Positions 8,904 through 19,597 of a DNA stretch of 64,000 nt are shown here, piece by piece (within the stretch, counting starts at the first letter, position 1; the number at the start of each line of letters is the position of its first letter). This DNA comes from Stenotrophomonas nematodicola. GTDB lineage: Bacteria; Pseudomonadota; Gammaproteobacteria; Xanthomonadales; Xanthomonadaceae. The notes under the pieces were generated by a model. The model was not told the DNA's origin and did not search any database. It saw only the letters and a program-made list of their open reading frames with translations. The DNA is taken from NCBI RefSeq assembly GCF_009467805.1, contig NZ_WIAY01000005.1, forward strand, positions 1-64,000. Reading direction: 5' to 3'. The position numbers were made by a program, and so were the translations under genes.

Positions 8904-10148
8904 CGCCCGCGTCTGGCCGTCGCCACGCACCACGAAACGCTCCACTGTCAGCGCCTCCAGCCCCATCGGGCCGTAGGCGTGCAGGCGCGTGGTGGAGATG
9001 CCGATCTCCGCGCCGAGGCCGAGTTCGCCGCCATCGGAGAACCGCGACGAAGCGTTGACCATCACCACCGCCGAGCGCAGTGCGTGGACGAAGCGGTCGG
9101 CGGCAGCGGGGTCGTCGGTGGCGATCACTTCGGTATGGTCCGAACTATACTGCTGGATATGCGCCAGCGCCTGGTCGAGATCGTCGACCACGCGCACGGC
9201 CAGGATCAGGTCCAGGTACTCGGCGGCGTAATCGTCCTCGGTGGCCGGTGCGGCATCGGCCAGCCACTGGCGGGCGCGGTCGTCGGCACGCAGCGCGACA
9301 CCGCGCTCGCGCAGCGCCGCATCGGCCAGCGGCAGGAAGGTGCCGGCGACATCGGCATGCACCAGCAGCGTCTCCAGTGAATTGCAGGCCGACGGCCGGC
9401 TGCACTTGCCATCCACCAGCAGCGCCACGGCGCGCTGCAGATCGGCGGCACGGTCCACGTACAGATGACAGACGCCCTTGTAGTGCTTGATCACCGGCAC
9501 CCGCGCATGCTCGGCCACGAAACGGATCAGGCCTTCGCCGCCGCGCGGAATCGCCAGGTCCACCAGGTCGTTGAGCTGCAGCAGCGCCAGCATGGTCTCG
9601 CGGCGCAGGTCCTCGACCAGGGTCAGGGCCGCGTCGGGCACCCCCGCCTCGCGCAGCGCGCGCTTGAGGGCGGCGGCAATCGCCGTATTGGAGTGGATCG
9701 CCTCGGAACCACCACGCAGAATCACGCCATTGCCCGCCTTGATGCACAGCGCGGCCGCATCGGCGGTGACGTTCGGGCGTGCCTCGTAGATCATCGCGAT
9801 CACCCCCAGCGGCACGCGCACCTTCTGCACGCGGATACCGTTGGGGCGCACGTCGTCGCGGGTGACCACGCCGACCGGGTCCGGCAGTGCGGCCACCTCG
9901 CGCAGTGCGGCGGCGATACCGGCCAGCCGACGCGGGTCCAGCGCGAGGCGGTCCAGCATCGCACTGCCGACGCCCTTCTCCGTCGCCGCCGCGAGGTCGC
10001 GCGCATTGGCGGCCAGAATCCCCTCGGCATCGGTTTCCAGCGCTGCCGCCATTGCCTCAAGCAGGGCCGCCTTGGCCGGCGAAGACAACTGCGCCAGCTG
10101 CTGCGCGGCATCCCGGCACTGCGTGGCCAGGGATCGGATATCGGTCAT
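8901..10148 (-). CDS. proA: Glutamate-5-semialdehyde dehydrogenase (gamma-glutamyl phosphate reductase)
   Basis: A 415-residue aldehyde-dehydrogenase-fold enzyme of proline synthesis that reduces gamma-glutamyl phosphate with NADPH. Visible motifs are [20 protein letters not shown], the nucleotide region [10 protein letters not shown], and the catalytic cysteine in [18 protein letters not shown] chose the ATG at 10148 ([11 protein letters not shown]) because the distance to AQLSS then matches other ProA proteins. An in-frame ATG at 10172 that overlaps the proB stop as TGATG is an alternative and would add eight residues. It is the last gene of the arg-pro block and would be coupled to proB. 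Confidence 0.95.
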   Translation of the reverse strand: MTDIRSLATQCRDAAQQLAQLSSPAKAALLEAMAAALETDAEGILAANARDLAAATEKGVGSAMLDRLALDPRRLAGIAAALREVAALPDPVGVVTRDDVRPNGIRVQKVRVPLGVIAMIYEARPNVTADAAALCIKAGNGVILRGGSEAIHSNTAIAAALKRALREAGVPDAALTLVEDLRRETMLALLQLNDLVDLAIPRGGEGLIRFVAEHARVPVIKHYKGVCHLYVDRAADLQRAVALLVDGKCSRPSACNSLETLLVHADVAGTFLPLADAALRERGVALRADDRARQWLADAAPATEDDYAAEYLDLILAVRVVDDLDQALAHIQQYSSDHTEVIATDDPAAADRFVHALRSAVVMVNASSRFSDGGELGLGAEIGISTTRLHAYGPMGLEALTVERFVVRGDGQTRA

Positions 10149-10171
10149 GGCAGGGGTCTCGGTCGAAGGCA

Positions 10172-11323
10172 TCACAGCAGCACCAGGTCGTCGCGGTGGA
10201 TCACGTTGCCCCCGTAGTTGTAGCCCAGCACGCGCTCGATGTCGCGCGAGTGGTGGCCGGCCACGCGGCGGATATCACTGGCCGAGTACTGGCTGACGCC
10301 GCGCGCCAGGCGCAGCTCGCCGGTCCCGGTGCGCAGCCGCACCTCGACCATGTCGCCGCGGCGGAAGTCGCCCTCGGCACCGAGCACGCCACCGGGCAGC
10401 AGCGATGCGCCCTTGTCGCGCAGCGCGGCGGCGGCGCCGTCATCGACCAGGATCGCGCCCGGCTCCAACGGCGCATGGCGCAGCCAGTACTTGCGTGCGG
10501 CAACCCGGGTCTGGCCGGGATGGATGCGCGTGCCGAACAGCCGGCCCTGCGCCAGTGCACGTACCACGTCGCTGTCGCGGCCGTTGAACAGACAGGTCTC
10601 GATACCGACACGGCCGGCCTTGGCCGCCGCTTCCAGCTTGGTATGCATGCCGCCGGTGCCAGCCCCGCTGCCGGCACCGCCGGCCATCGCCAGCACCTGC
10701 GGGGTCAGTTCGGGGACGTCGTGGATCGGGTGCGCCTGCGGATCGCGGCGCGGGTCGGCGCTGTACAGGCCGTCGATGTCGGTGGCGATGAACAATACGT
10801 CGGCATCGATCAGCGCTGCCACGGTGGCGGCGAGATTGTCGTTGTCGCCCAGCTTGAGCTCGTCCACCGACACGGTGTCGTTCTCGTTCACCACGGGCAA
10901 GGCACCCAGGCGCAGCAGTTCGTTGAGGGTGGCGCGTGCATTGAGATAGCGGCGGCGGTTGCGCAGGTCGTCGTGGGTGAGCAGCACCTGCGCCACCGGG
11001 CGTTCGAAGAAGCGCTGCCACAGCCCGATCAACTGCGCCTGGCCAAGCGCGGCCAGCGCCTGGCGCGCCGCCATCGCGGCACCGGCTTCCAGTGCGCGCG
11101 GCACGATGGCGCGCCCGGCCGCGACCGCGCCGGATGACACGATCACCACTTCGCGCCCGGCCAGCACATGCGCGGACACGAACTGGGCAAGGCCCAGCGC
11201 ATGGCGCGGCGAAAGGCCACCCCCGTCGGCGGCCAGGAGGCTGCTGCCGACCTTGAGCACCGCGCGCTTCCACGCGGGCACCGGCTGCTCGGGAAACGGT
11301 GATTGCACGCGGGTCGGAGTCAT
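10172..11323 (-). CDS. proB: Glutamate 5-kinase
   Basis: A 383-residue enzyme phosphorylating glutamate, the first step of proline synthesis. The N-terminal amino-acid-kinase domain (about 15-270) shows [10 protein letters not shown], the glutamate-binding [23 protein letters not shown] and [12 protein letters not shown]-terminal PUA domain (about 285-370) follows, including VRGLAxGVSQYSA-like sequence at its end ([15 protein letters not shown]). This domain order is the standard long form. ProB is usually feedback-inhibited by proline. It sits directly before proA and shares its glutamate substrate with ArgB, encoded upstream in the same direction. Confidence 0.96.
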   Translation of the reverse strand: MTPTRVQSPFPEQPVPAWKRAVLKVGSSLLAADGGGLSPRHALGLAQFVSAHVLAGREVVIVSSGAVAAGRAIVPRALEAGAAMAARQALAALGQAQLIGLWQRFFERPVAQVLLTHDDLRNRRRYLNARATLNELLRLGALPVVNENDTVSVDELKLGDNDNLAATVAALIDADVLFIATDIDGLYSADPRRDPQAHPIHDVPELTPQVLAMAGGAGSGAGTGGMHTKLEAAAKAGRVGIETCLFNGRDSDVVRALAQGRLFGTRIHPGQTRVAARKYWLRHAPLEPGAILVDDGAAAALRDKGASLLPGGVLGAEGDFRRGDMVEVRLRTGTGELRLARGVSQYSASDIRRVAGHHSRDIERVLGYNYGGNVIHRDDLVLL

Positions 11324-11336
11324 CGCGACGTACGCC

Positions 11337-11597
11337 TCATCGGGTGGACCATTCGTGGACCGTGGCCGTGGCGCTGCCCTCTGCCATCAACGGGTCGGCG
11401 TCGACAATGGCCTGCGCGGCGGCGCGATCGGTCAGGTTCTGCAGAACGTAGGCGCCGCCGGTCTTGTCGGTGAAGCCACCGGTAAGCAGCAGCTGGTCAT
11501 TGGCGCGCAGCGTATCGAGGAAGCGCGCGTGCGCCACGCCCACCTCGTCGCGGAACGCGGGCGTGCGGGTGACCAGTACCAGGTAGCAGATCTTCAT
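11337..11597 (-). CDS. YciI family protein
   Basis: An 86-residue protein of the YCII-related fold, a small ferredoxin-like alpha-beta domain. It starts MKICYLVLVTRTPAF, has the H-A-R-F-L-D segment typical of the family and ends with the strand ATATVHEWSTR. GGGAGA lies seven bases before the ATG at 11597. Family members often form dimers and some may be small dehydratase- or chlorinase-like enzymes, but the function here is unknown. It lies between argH and proB, behind an intrinsic terminator, so it and proBA may form a partly separate unit. Confidence 0.85.
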   Translation of the reverse strand: MKICYLVLVTRTPAFRDEVGVAHARFLDTLRANDQLLLTGGFTDKTGGAYVLQNLTDRAAAQAIVDADPLMAEGSATATVHEWSTR

Positions 11598-11610
11598 GTC
11601 AGTCTCCCAA

Positions 11611-11637
11611 GAAAAACGGCGGCCTCGCGGCCGCCGT
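11611..11637 (-). terminator. Intrinsic terminator between argH and the yciI-like gene
   Basis: On the minus strand ACGGCGGCC and GGCCGCCGT form a perfect nine-base stem with a four-base loop, followed by a T run (TTTTTC). It starts a few bases after the argH stop and would end or attenuate the arg transcript before yciI-proBA. Confidence 0.8.
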
Positions 11638-11642
11638 CGTGA

Positions 11643-12938
11643 TTACACCAGCGCGGCCCAGCGGGCGCGCAGTTCGTCCAGCCGCAGGTCGGCAGCCGCG
11701 CCGGGCGACACGCGCGCGGCCAGGCTGCCTTCGGGCGTGCGGCCCTGGCCAGCGGTGTCCGAGGCGGCCGCGGCGGCCTTGTAGGCCTCGCGGAACGGCA
11801 CGCCGGCAACCGCGGCTTCAACGGCGACATCGGTGGCGTACATGCCCGAGTCGATCGCCGCGCGCAGCTTGTCCTCGCGCCATTCCAGGTTGGCCAGCAG
11901 CGCCGGCAGCAGGTCCAGCGCGGCCAGGCCGCGGCCGAAACCGTGGAAGATGGCGCCCTTGCTGCTCTGCAGATCGCGGTGGTAACCGGACGGCAGCGAC
12001 AGCAGCTGTTCGATCTCGGTGCGTGCGGCCGCCACGCTGGCGTGGGTGGCGCGCATCAGCTCGATCACGTCCGGGTTGCGCTTGTTGGGCATGATCGAAC
12101 TGCCGGTGGTGTACTGCGCCGGCAGCGCGACGAAACCGAACTCGCCGCTGGTGAACAGCGACAGGTCCCACGCGATGCGGCGCAGGTCCAGGGTGGCCCC
12201 GCCGAGCGCTTCCAGTGCGGCCAGTTCAAACTTGCCGCGCGAGAGCTGCGCGTAGATCGGCGACACCTGCATGCGCGCGAAGCCGAGCGCGGCGGTGGTG
12301 TGCGCGCGGTCCAGCGGCAGGTTGACGCCGTAGCCGGCGGCGGTGCCGAGCGGGTTGGCGTCGATGAGGGCGAAGGTGTCGTGGGCGCGGATGGCGTTGT
12401 CGATGAAGGCTTCGGCCCAGCCGGCCCACCACATGCCCGCCGAGGACACCACGGCGCGCTGGATATGGGTGTAGCCCGGCACCGGCAGGTCCTTCTCGGC
12501 CTCGGCACGGTCCAGTGCGACCTTGGCCACTTCGCGGCTCACCGTGGCCACGTGCAGCAGCTTGTCCTTCAACCACAGGCGCGTGGCGACCAGGATCTGG
12601 TCGTTGCGGCTGCGCCCGGTGTGGATCTTGCGGCCGGCATCGCCCAGGCGCTCGGTCAGGCGCGCTTCGATCGCCGAGTGGCAGTCCTCGAAGCGCTCGT
12701 CGAGCACGAAGGCGCCGCTGCGGAAATCGTCGGCCAGCACGTCCAGTTCGCGCTGCAGGCCGGTGCGCTCATCGCCAGACAGGATGCCGATGTTCTCCAG
12801 CCCCTGGGCGTGCGCTTTGCTGGCGGCCACGTCGTACAGGAAAAACTCGCGATCCAGGATCACGTCGTCGCCGGCCAGGAAGGTCTGGATGCTGGCGTCC
12901 ACCGCCACGCCGGGCTTCTGCCACAGAAGGTCTGCCAT
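11643..12938 (-). CDS. argH: Argininosuccinate lyase
   Basis: A 431-residue enzyme that splits argininosuccinate into arginine and fumarate. The fumarase-superfamily signature [13 protein letters not shown] is intact, and earlier conserved segments [10 protein letters not shown] and the region around TPLGxAAGYG ([12 protein letters not shown]) are present. I chose the ATG at 12938 because GGAG stands six bases upstream; a TTG four codons earlier is in frame but poorly placed. It follows argC by 12 bases and is followed by an intrinsic terminator. It is the last step of the pathway encoded from 19361 downward. Confidence 0.96.
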   Translation of the reverse strand: MADLLWQKPGVAVDASIQTFLAGDDVILDREFFLYDVAASKAHAQGLENIGILSGDERTGLQRELDVLADDFRSGAFVLDERFEDCHSAIEARLTERLGDAGRKIHTGRSRNDQILVATRLWLKDKLLHVATVSREVAKVALDRAEAEKDLPVPGYTHIQRAVVSSAGMWWAGWAEAFIDNAIRAHDTFALIDANPLGTAAGYGVNLPLDRAHTTAALGFARMQVSPIYAQLSRGKFELAALEALGGATLDLRRIAWDLSLFTSGEFGFVALPAQYTTGSSIMPNKRNPDVIELMRATHASVAAARTEIEQLLSLPSGYHRDLQSSKGAIFHGFGRGLAALDLLPALLANLEWREDKLRAAIDSGMYATDVAVEAAVAGVPFREAYKAAAAASDTAGQGRTPEGSLAARVSPGAAADLRLDELRARWAALV

Positions 12939-12950
12939 GTCTTGCTCCAA

Positions 12951-13903
<953 letters not shown>

Positions 13904-13907
<4 letters not shown>

Positions 13908-14503
13908 GCGTGTGCGTCCAGGCGGTGCTGCAGGTGGCGCTTCACGCCCTGCCACTCCGCGTCGATGATGGAGAAGATGACGGTGTCGCGCGGCGTGCCG
14001 TCCGCGTGGCGCTTGTGGTTGCGCAACACGCCGTCCTGCTTGGCGCCCAGGCGCGCAATGGCGGTGCGCGAGGCGAAGTTGAACCAGCTGGTCTCAAACA
14101 CCACGCTCAGGCACTGCAGACGCTCGAAGGCATGGGTGAGCAGCATCAGCTTGGCCTCGGTGTTGACCCCGGTGCGCTGCGCGGCCTGCCCGTACCAGGT
14201 GTAGCCGATGCTGAGGCGCGGCACCTCTTCTTCCAAGCGGTAGTAACGGGTGGTACCGACGATCTCGTCGTCCGCGTTGAACACCACGAACGGCAGCACC
14301 TTGCCCTCGGCCTGCGCCTGCAGCGCGGCCTGGACGTAGCCGGTCATGGTCCTGGCCGAGGGCACCTGGGTGTACCAGAGCTGCGACAGGGCGCCGTCGC
14401 CCAGCGCGCCGCGCAGGCCATCGATGTGGGACATCTGCAGCGGCTCCAGCCGCGCGTGCGTGCCGGCCAGGGTGGGAACCCGGGTCCAATCGGCGTGATT
14501 CAT
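13904..14503 (-). CDS. GNAT family N-acetyltransferase in the arginine cluster
   Basis: A 199-residue protein of the RimJ/RimL-like GNAT class. Conserved elements are [13 protein letters not shown] near the start, [17 protein letters not shown], and [20 protein letters not shown], which would bind acetyl-CoA. It is wedged between argB and argC: four bases after the argB stop and overlapping argC by ATGA. NAGS activity is already supplied by the C-terminal domain of ArgB, so this is not needed as the classical ArgA and is unlike it in sequence. Whether it acetylates a pathway metabolite, a protein or an unrelated amine is unknown. Confidence 0.85.
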
Positions 14504-14507
14504 CGGT

Positions 14508-15836
14508 TCAGCCCTCCAGGCTCGGTGTACGCACCGCGCAATGATCGACGTAGGTCTTGATCCGCTCGAAGCCGTCGGCGCCGAACCAGAACACCTTCCA
14601 GGCGCCCTGCTTGTAGCACCCGTCGGATTCGGCGTAGTAGAAGTGGTTGATCGGGTTGCCGTGGCGCGAGCGCCAGAACAGCTGCGGGGTTTCTTCCAGC
14701 ATCACGTTCCATACCGCGCGCCCCAGCCCCTCGCCCTGCGCGTCGTCGAGCACCGCGAACTTGTCCAGGTACACGCCTTCGGCCTCGTCGGTGAGGATCA
14801 CCGCGGCGCGGTAGTTCTCGCTGACGTACGCGCGCAGCAGGCGGGTCTTGTCGAAGTAGTCCGGCACCAGGGTGCGGCCGAAGCTGGATTCGATCAGGCC
14901 CTTCAGGCGCGGCAGGTCCAGTTCGCTCCAGGCGGTGGCGCGCAGCACCTTTTCGCCCTTGCGCACCAGCGTGCCCGAGCCCTTGTGGGTGAACAGTTCC
15001 TTGGCCAGGTCCGAGGGGCGGGTGATGGACACCGACGACTCCAGCGGCAGGCGGTCCAGCAGGTCCTTGATCTGTTCGATCTTCACGCGCATGCCGCCGT
15101 GGATCCACGGCTGCTGCATCAACTGGTCGTATTCGGTGGACAGGTTGATCGAGTCGATCACCCTGCCCTCTTCATCCAGCAGGCCACCGGTACCGGTGAG
15201 GAAGATGATCTTGTACGGCTGCAGTTCCTGCACCAGCTCGTTGGCGGCGAAGTCGGCGTTGACGTTGAGGATCTGCCCGCAGCGGGTTTCGCCCAGGCTG
15301 GTGATGACCGGGATCGACCCGGCACGCAGGCTCGCTTCGATCGGGGCCAGGTTGACCTTCTTCACCTCGCCGACCAGCCCGTAGGTGGCCTGGTCCAGGT
15401 ACTCGGCCTCGAACACGCCACCGGTGATCGAGGTTGCACGCGCGCCGTTCTGCTGCAGCGCTTCGACCAGCTGCAGGTTGGACGCCTGGAACACCCGGCG
15501 CACGATGGCCAGGCCTTCCGGCGAGGTCACGCGCAGGCCGTTGACCGTTTCCTTGACGATCCCGGCGGCCGACAGCTCGGCATCCAGCTGCGGACCGGCG
15601 CCGTGCAGCACGATCGGGGTCAGCCCGACTTCCTGCAGGAACGACAGCGAGGAGGTCAACGCGTCCAGGTCGTCGCGCAGCACGGCGCCGCCGACCTTGA
15701 CCACGGCAAAGCGCTTGGCGTCCAGCTGCGAGAAGCGCTTGAGGTACTGGCTGATCTCCTTCGCGCTGGCCATGCTCGAGAGCAGGCGCACGATGGTCTG
15801 GCGGGTCTGGCGGTGGGGCTGGAGGGAAGAAGGCAT
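14508..15836 (-). CDS. argB: Bifunctional N-acetylglutamate kinase / N-acetylglutamate synthase
   Basis: About 442 residues with two domains. The amino-acid-kinase domain (roughly 35-305) shows [29 protein letters not shown] and [12 protein letters not shown]. After residue 310 a GNAT-type domain follows ([40 protein letters not shown], ending near [21 protein letters not shown]). This is the NAGS-K fusion described in Xanthomonas, related to vertebrate NAGS, and is usually inhibited by arginine. The start is uncertain: [10 protein letters not shown] at 15836 is used, while [11 protein letters not shown] at 15773 would give 421 residues. Neither has a strong ribosome site. It supplies the first two steps of the pathway. 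Confidence 0.93.
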   Translation of the reverse strand: MPSSLQPHRQTRQTIVRLLSSMASAKEISQYLKRFSQLDAKRFAVVKVGGAVLRDDLDALTSSLSFLQEVGLTPIVLHGAGPQLDAELSAAGIVKETVNGLRVTSPEGLAIVRRVFQASNLQLVEALQQNGARATSITGGVFEAEYLDQATYGLVGEVKKVNLAPIEASLRAGSIPVITSLGETRCGQILNVNADFAANELVQELQPYKIIFLTGTGGLLDEEGRVIDSINLSTEYDQLMQQPWIHGGMRVKIEQIKDLLDRLPLESSVSITRPSDLAKELFTHKGSGTLVRKGEKVLRATAWSELDLPRLKGLIESSFGRTLVPDYFDKTRLLRAYVSENYRAAVILTDEAEGVYLDKFAVLDDAQGEGLGRAVWNVMLEETPQLFWRSRHGNPINHFYYAESDGCYKQGAWKVFWFGADGFERIKTYVDHCAVRTPSLEG

Positions 15837-15909
15837 TTCAGTATCGTCACAGGCGGCCGCAGCCGCGATGGAGGGTCCGTCAGTGGCAGGCCACGACGGC
15901 GTCGTTCGA

Positions 15910-16998
15910 TCAGGCGCCGTGCGCGATGATCCGGTGCACGGCATCGGTGTAACGCTGCAGCTGCTCCAGCGTCACGAACTCGTCGGCGGTGTGGGCCTGG
16001 GCGATGTCGCCCGGACCGTACACCATCGTGGTGTAACCGGCCGCCGAGAACAGCGAGGCTTCGGTCCAGAAGTCCACCGCGTTGCCGATCGGGATATCCA
16101 GTGCGTCGGCCACGTCACGCGCGGCCAGGCGGCGGTTTTCCGCTTCGGCGATGTCGCCGGCCGGCAGGCTCGGGCCACGGAAGGTTTCGGTGAACAGCGC
16201 CGCGGCCGGTTCGGCGAAACCAGCGAAGGTGGCCAGCAGCGCGTCGATGTCCATCGACGGCAGCGGACGGAAGCCGAACCGTAGTTCAGCCGCCGGCGCG
16301 ATCATGTTGGCCTTGATGCCGCCCTCGACCCGGCCGATGTTGAAGCGCAGGCCGGTGAGCCCGCCGAAGCGCGCATGCGACAGCGATTCCACGTGGTCCA
16401 GCGCGCGGTTGCCCCAGCGCATCGCCTGGTGCAGCGCGCTGGCGGCCGCATCCTGCTTGCCCGAGGCATGCCCGGCGCGTCCGGCGAAGTTCATCAGCAC
16501 CGAGCTGATGCCGCGATGGGCGAGCACCGCTTCGCTCATGGTCGGCTCGGCCACCAGCACCGCGTCATATGCAATGCCACGGGCCAGGAACGCGGCGATG
16601 CAGCGCGGATCGTTGGCTTCCTCGTCGCTGGAGAACAGGAACGCGGCATCGCCATCGCTGGCATTGGCCGCAGCCACCAAGGCTGCCGCCGCGCCCTTGA
16701 TGTCACACACGCCCAGACCGATGACGCGGTCGTCGGTACGCCGCATCACATGCGGGTCGGTGGTCCAGTGCGGCGAATCGGGCACGGTATCCAGATGCAC
16801 GTTGAACAGGTACTTCGGGGTGCCCCGCACCGCGTACAGGCTGACCGCACCGTCACCGTGATCGATCACCTCGACGTTGAACCCGGGCAGGTTCGCGCGC
16901 AGGTAGTCGAAGATGCCGCCGGTGGTGATCGCACGCGGCGGATTGCGGGTGTCGAAGGACACCAGTGCCTGCAGGTGGTTGAGCGTGTGTTCCAACAT
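15910..16998 (-). CDS. argE: M20 deacetylase of arginine synthesis (acetylcitrulline/acetylornithine deacetylase)
   Basis: A 362-residue zinc aminoacylase. M20 metal-site motifs are visible: [29 protein letters not shown] and SSDEEANDP. In Xanthomonas the corresponding enzyme removes the acetyl group from N-acetylcitrulline, and because the carbamoyltransferase in this cluster is the acetylornithine-specific type, the same substrate is expected here. Located between argG and argB in one direction. The ATG at 16998 is the natural start for the family; the gap to argG contains a SMAG palindrome. Confidence 0.92.
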   Translation of the reverse strand: MLEHTLNHLQALVSFDTRNPPRAITTGGIFDYLRANLPGFNVEVIDHGDGAVSLYAVRGTPKYLFNVHLDTVPDSPHWTTDPHVMRRTDDRVIGLGVCDIKGAAAALVAAANASDGDAAFLFSSDEEANDPRCIAAFLARGIAYDAVLVAEPTMSEAVLAHRGISSVLMNFAGRAGHASGKQDAAASALHQAMRWGNRALDHVESLSHARFGGLTGLRFNIGRVEGGIKANMIAPAAELRFGFRPLPSMDIDALLATFAGFAEPAAALFTETFRGPSLPAGDIAEAENRRLAARDVADALDIPIGNAVDFWTEASLFSAAGYTTMVYGPGDIAQAHTADEFVTLEQLQRYTDAVHRIIAHGA

Positions 16999-17060
16999 CA
17001 GTCCGGGAATCCATCAGGGTGGGCAGTGCCGGCCGCGGGCCGCCACTACGGGTGGCGCGG

Positions 17061-17083
17061 CGCCGGGCAGAGCCCGGCGCTAC
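17061..17083. repeat. SMAG-like palindrome in the argG-argE gap
   Basis: CGCCGGGC and GCCCGGCG form a perfect eight-base stem around AGA, followed by CTAC (GTAG on the minus strand). It lies just after the argG stop in the transcript and would fold in the mRNA between argG and argE. Confidence 0.7.
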
Positions 17084-17092
17084 GTGGATCGC

Positions 17093-18286
17093 TCAGCGGT
17101 TCACCTGCGCGTACAGCGTGGAGCTCATGCCGAACAGCTTGATGAAGCCTTCCGCCTCCTCCACGCCCCAGTCGGCCGACTGGGCGTACGTGGCGCCCTT
17201 GGTGTTGAGCAGGTGCGGCGAGCGCACGGCCACCGCATCGACGCGGCCACCGCGGGTTTCCAGCACCACTTCGCCGTTGACCTTGGCCTGCGAGGACTTC
17301 AGGAACGCCTCGATATCGGTCTTCAGCGGGTCGTGGTAGAAGCCTTCGTACACCAGCTCCACCCACTTGCGCGCCACGTCCGGCTTGAAGCGGTTCTGCT
17401 GCTTGGTCAGCACGGCATCTTCCAGCGCGCGGTGCGCGGCCAGCAGCGAGACCAGGCCCGGCGCTTCGAACACGATGCGGCCCTTCAGGCCGATCACGGT
17501 GTCGCCGGTGTACACGCCACGGCCCACGCCGTACGGGGCGAACAGCTTGTTGAGCTTGGCCAGGATCTGCTCGCCCGCCATCGCCTCGCCGTCCAGGGCG
17601 ACAGCCTCGCCTTCGACGAACTTCAGCGTCACGGTCAGCGCCTCGGCCGGCCACTCGCTGCGCGGTGCGCACCAGCCGCGGGCGCCTTCGCCCGGGGCTT
17701 CCCAACGGTCGATCTCGCCACCGGACATGGTCAGGCCGAGCAGGTTTTCGTTGATGGTGTAGGCCTGCTGCTTGGCGCGCACGCCGAAACCGCGCTCTTC
17801 CAGGTACTTCTGCTCGTAGGCGCGGGTCTGGGTGTGTTCCTTCTGGATTTCGCGGATCGGCGCGACGATCTGGTAGTCGCCCAGCGCCTTCACGGCCAGG
17901 TCGAAGCGGACCTGGTCGTTGCCCATGCCGGTGCAGCCGTGGGCGATGATGTTGGTGCCCAGCTCGGCGGCGCGCTTGAGCGCGGCATCCACGATCAGGT
18001 AGCGGTCGGACACCAGCAGCGGGTACTGGCCCTGGTAGCCTTCGCCGGCCCACACGAACGGCTTGACGAAGCCGCTCCAGATTGCCGGACCGCCATCGAC
18101 GGTGACGTGGCTGGTGACGCCCAGCTCGGCGGCGCGCTTCTCGATGAAATCACGCTCTTCGTCATCCACGCCGCCGGTGTCGGCGAACACGGTGTGCACG
18201 TTGTAGCCGCGCTCCTGCAGGTAAGGCACGCAGAAGCTGGTGTCGAGTCCGCCGGAGAAGGCCAGGACGATGTCTTTCTTGCTCAT
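17093..18286 (-). CDS. argG: Argininosuccinate synthase
   Basis: A 397-residue ATP-dependent ligase joining citrulline and aspartate. The N-terminal PP-loop is [15 protein letters not shown]. Further conserved parts are [33 protein letters not shown] and the citrulline/aspartate-binding segments near [22 protein letters not shown] chose the ATG at 18286 ([11 protein letters not shown]), which matches family starts, over the longer frame. The gene follows argF' with a 64-base gap holding a SMAG-like palindrome. Confidence 0.95.
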   Translation of the reverse strand: MSKKDIVLAFSGGLDTSFCVPYLQERGYNVHTVFADTGGVDDEERDFIEKRAAELGVTSHVTVDGGPAIWSGFVKPFVWAGEGYQGQYPLLVSDRYLIVDAALKRAAELGTNIIAHGCTGMGNDQVRFDLAVKALGDYQIVAPIREIQKEHTQTRAYEQKYLEERGFGVRAKQQAYTINENLLGLTMSGGEIDRWEAPGEGARGWCAPRSEWPAEALTVTLKFVEGEAVALDGEAMAGEQILAKLNKLFAPYGVGRGVYTGDTVIGLKGRIVFEAPGLVSLLAAHRALEDAVLTKQQNRFKPDVARKWVELVYEGFYHDPLKTDIEAFLKSSQAKVNGEVVLETRGGRVDAVAVRSPHLLNTKGATYAQSADWGVEEAEGFIKLFGMSSTLYAQVNR

Positions 18287-18300
18287 GGGGGTCTGATCTC

Positions 18301-18323
18301 GTAGCGCCGGACACGGCCCGGCG
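18301..18323. repeat. SMAG-like palindrome in the argF'-argG gap
   Basis: GTAGCGCCGG and CCCGGCGG flank ACACGG, an imperfect palindrome with the GTAG head on the plus strand. It is transcribed between argF' and argG. Confidence 0.6.
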
Positions 18324-18350
18324 GTGGGCAAAGGGGGAATCAACAGAATC

Positions 18351-19361
18351 TCAGCGGCCGATCAGGGCCGACATGATCGCCTTCTGTACGTGCAGGCGGT
18401 TCTCGGCCTCGTTGATGGCGATGCACTGCGCCGAGTCCATCACCGCGTCGGTGGCCTTGACGTTGCGGCGCAGCGGCAGGCAGTGACTGAACACGCCGTT
18501 GTTGGTCAGGGCCATCTTGGCTTCGTCGACGATGAAGTGCTTGTACTGGTCGCGGATCGGCTTTTCCGGCTCCCAGTTGCCGAAGAACGGCAGCGCGCCC
18601 CAGCTCTTGGCGTAGACCACGTCGGCACCGGTGTAGGCGCTGGCGATGTCATGGCTGACCTGCAGGGAACCGCCGCTCTCGGCCACGTTCTGCTCGGCCC
18701 AGCCCATGTAGCGCTCGTCCAGGATGTAATCCGGGGTCGGGCACAGCAGGGTCACGTCCATGCCCATGCGGGTGGCGATGGTCAGCGCCGAGTTGGCCAC
18801 CGCGGTGTTGAGCGGCTTGGGGTGGTAGGTCCAGGTCAGCACGAACTTCTTGCCGCGCAGGTCCTGGGTGCCGAAATGTTCCTGCAGCGCCATCACGTGG
18901 GCCAGCTCCTGGCACGGGTGGGTGATGGTCTCCATGTTGATCACCGGCACCGGCGAGTATTTCGCGAAGCTCCGGAGCACTTCGTCCTCACGGTCCTTGC
19001 TCCAGTCGACGAACTTCGGGAATGCGCGCACGCCGATCAGGTCGACGTAGCGGCCCAGCACCTTGGCCACTTCGGCGATGTGCTCTTCCGTGTCGCCATC
19101 CATCACCGAGCCGAGGTTGAACTCGATCGGCCATGCATCCTTGCCCGGCTGCAGCACGATCGCGTGGCCCCCCAGCTGGAAGGCACCCAGCTCGAAGCTG
19201 GTGCGGGTGCGCATGGACGGATTGAAGAACACCAGGGCAATCGACTTGCCCTTGAGCTCGTCGCCCAGCTTGTTGCGCTTGAACAACGCGGCCTGGGTCA
19301 GCAGGGCATCCAGGTCGGTGCGGCTCCAGTCCTGGGTGTTCAGGAAGTGCTTCAGGGACAT
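18351..19361 (-). CDS. argF': N-acetylornithine carbamoyltransferase
   Basis: A 336-residue transcarbamylase that makes N-acetylcitrulline from N-acetylornithine and carbamoyl phosphate. The carbamoyl phosphate site reads [13 protein letters not shown] and [12 protein letters not shown]. Glu92 (in [11 protein letters not shown]) and Lys302 (in [10 protein letters not shown]) are present. From work on the X. campestris enzyme, Glu92 distinguishes acetyl- from succinyl-ornithine enzymes and Lys302 is carboxylated. These residues separate it from ordinary ornithine carbamoyltransferase. AAGGA stands six bases before the ATG. It is the first structural gene of the arg cluster, 120 bases downstream of a leader ORF and attenuator-like terminator. 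Confidence 0.95.
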   Translation of the reverse strand: MSLKHFLNTQDWSRTDLDALLTQAALFKRNKLGDELKGKSIALVFFNPSMRTRTSFELGAFQLGGHAIVLQPGKDAWPIEFNLGSVMDGDTEEHIAEVAKVLGRYVDLIGVRAFPKFVDWSKDREDEVLRSFAKYSPVPVINMETITHPCQELAHVMALQEHFGTQDLRGKKFVLTWTYHPKPLNTAVANSALTIATRMGMDVTLLCPTPDYILDERYMGWAEQNVAESGGSLQVSHDIASAYTGADVVYAKSWGALPFFGNWEPEKPIRDQYKHFIVDEAKMALTNNGVFSHCLPLRRNVKATDAVMDSAQCIAINEAENRLHVQKAIMSALIGR

Positions 19362-19434
19362 CGATCGATCCTTTGCGGCGGGATTCAGGGGGTCGGAAAA
19401 ACGTACAGATGAAACTTTTCAGATCGCAGAAACG

Positions 19435-19464
19435 AAAAAACCCAGCACGGGGGCTGGGTTTTCC
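19435..19464 (-). terminator. Leader terminator (probable attenuator) before argF'
   Basis: On the minus strand AAAACCCAGC and GCTGGGTTTT form a 10-base stem around CCCCGT, followed by TTCG. It stands between the leader ORF and argF', so it must be read through to express the operon. Its 5' arm (19458-19453, CCCAGC) can instead pair with GCTGGG at 19496-19491, the last two codons of the leader ORF, giving a competing antiterminator. Confidence 0.8.
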
Positions 19465-19487
19465 GAACAGACAGCACGAAGCTCCGG

Positions 19488-19589
19488 TTACCCAGCGAAA
19501 ATGTGGGGTTCCGGTCGGCGGGCACGCGACGTCATGCCCGTAGCCATACGGGCGGCGCTGGTGTCGTGCTGGAAGTCGGTGAGTTTCAT
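19488..19589 (-). CDS. Putative 33-residue leader peptide of the arginine operon
   Basis: An ATG at 19589 opens a 33-codon frame ending in TAA at 19490-19488, upstream of the argF' terminator. The peptide contains MTSRARRPEPHIFAG at its end, with an Arg-Ala-Arg-Arg cluster at residues 22-25 and one further Arg at 14. Six codons separate the last Arg codon from GCT GGG TAA, whose bases can pair with the terminator's 5' arm. A ribosome waiting at the Arg codons would leave that segment free, while one at the stop codon would cover it. There is no Shine-Dalgarno; the predicted transcript start at about 19591 would make it nearly leaderless. No homologue is recognised. Coding status is inferred from architecture only. 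Confidence 0.55.
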   Translation of the reverse strand: MKLTDFQHDTSAARMATGMTSRARRPEPHIFAG

Positions 19590-19597
19590 GGCCGCCC

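Noticed and set aside
19435..19590. Leader region considered as a metabolite riboswitch
   Set aside because: The features fit a translated leader and simple competing hairpins; I could not recognise an aptamer of any known class.
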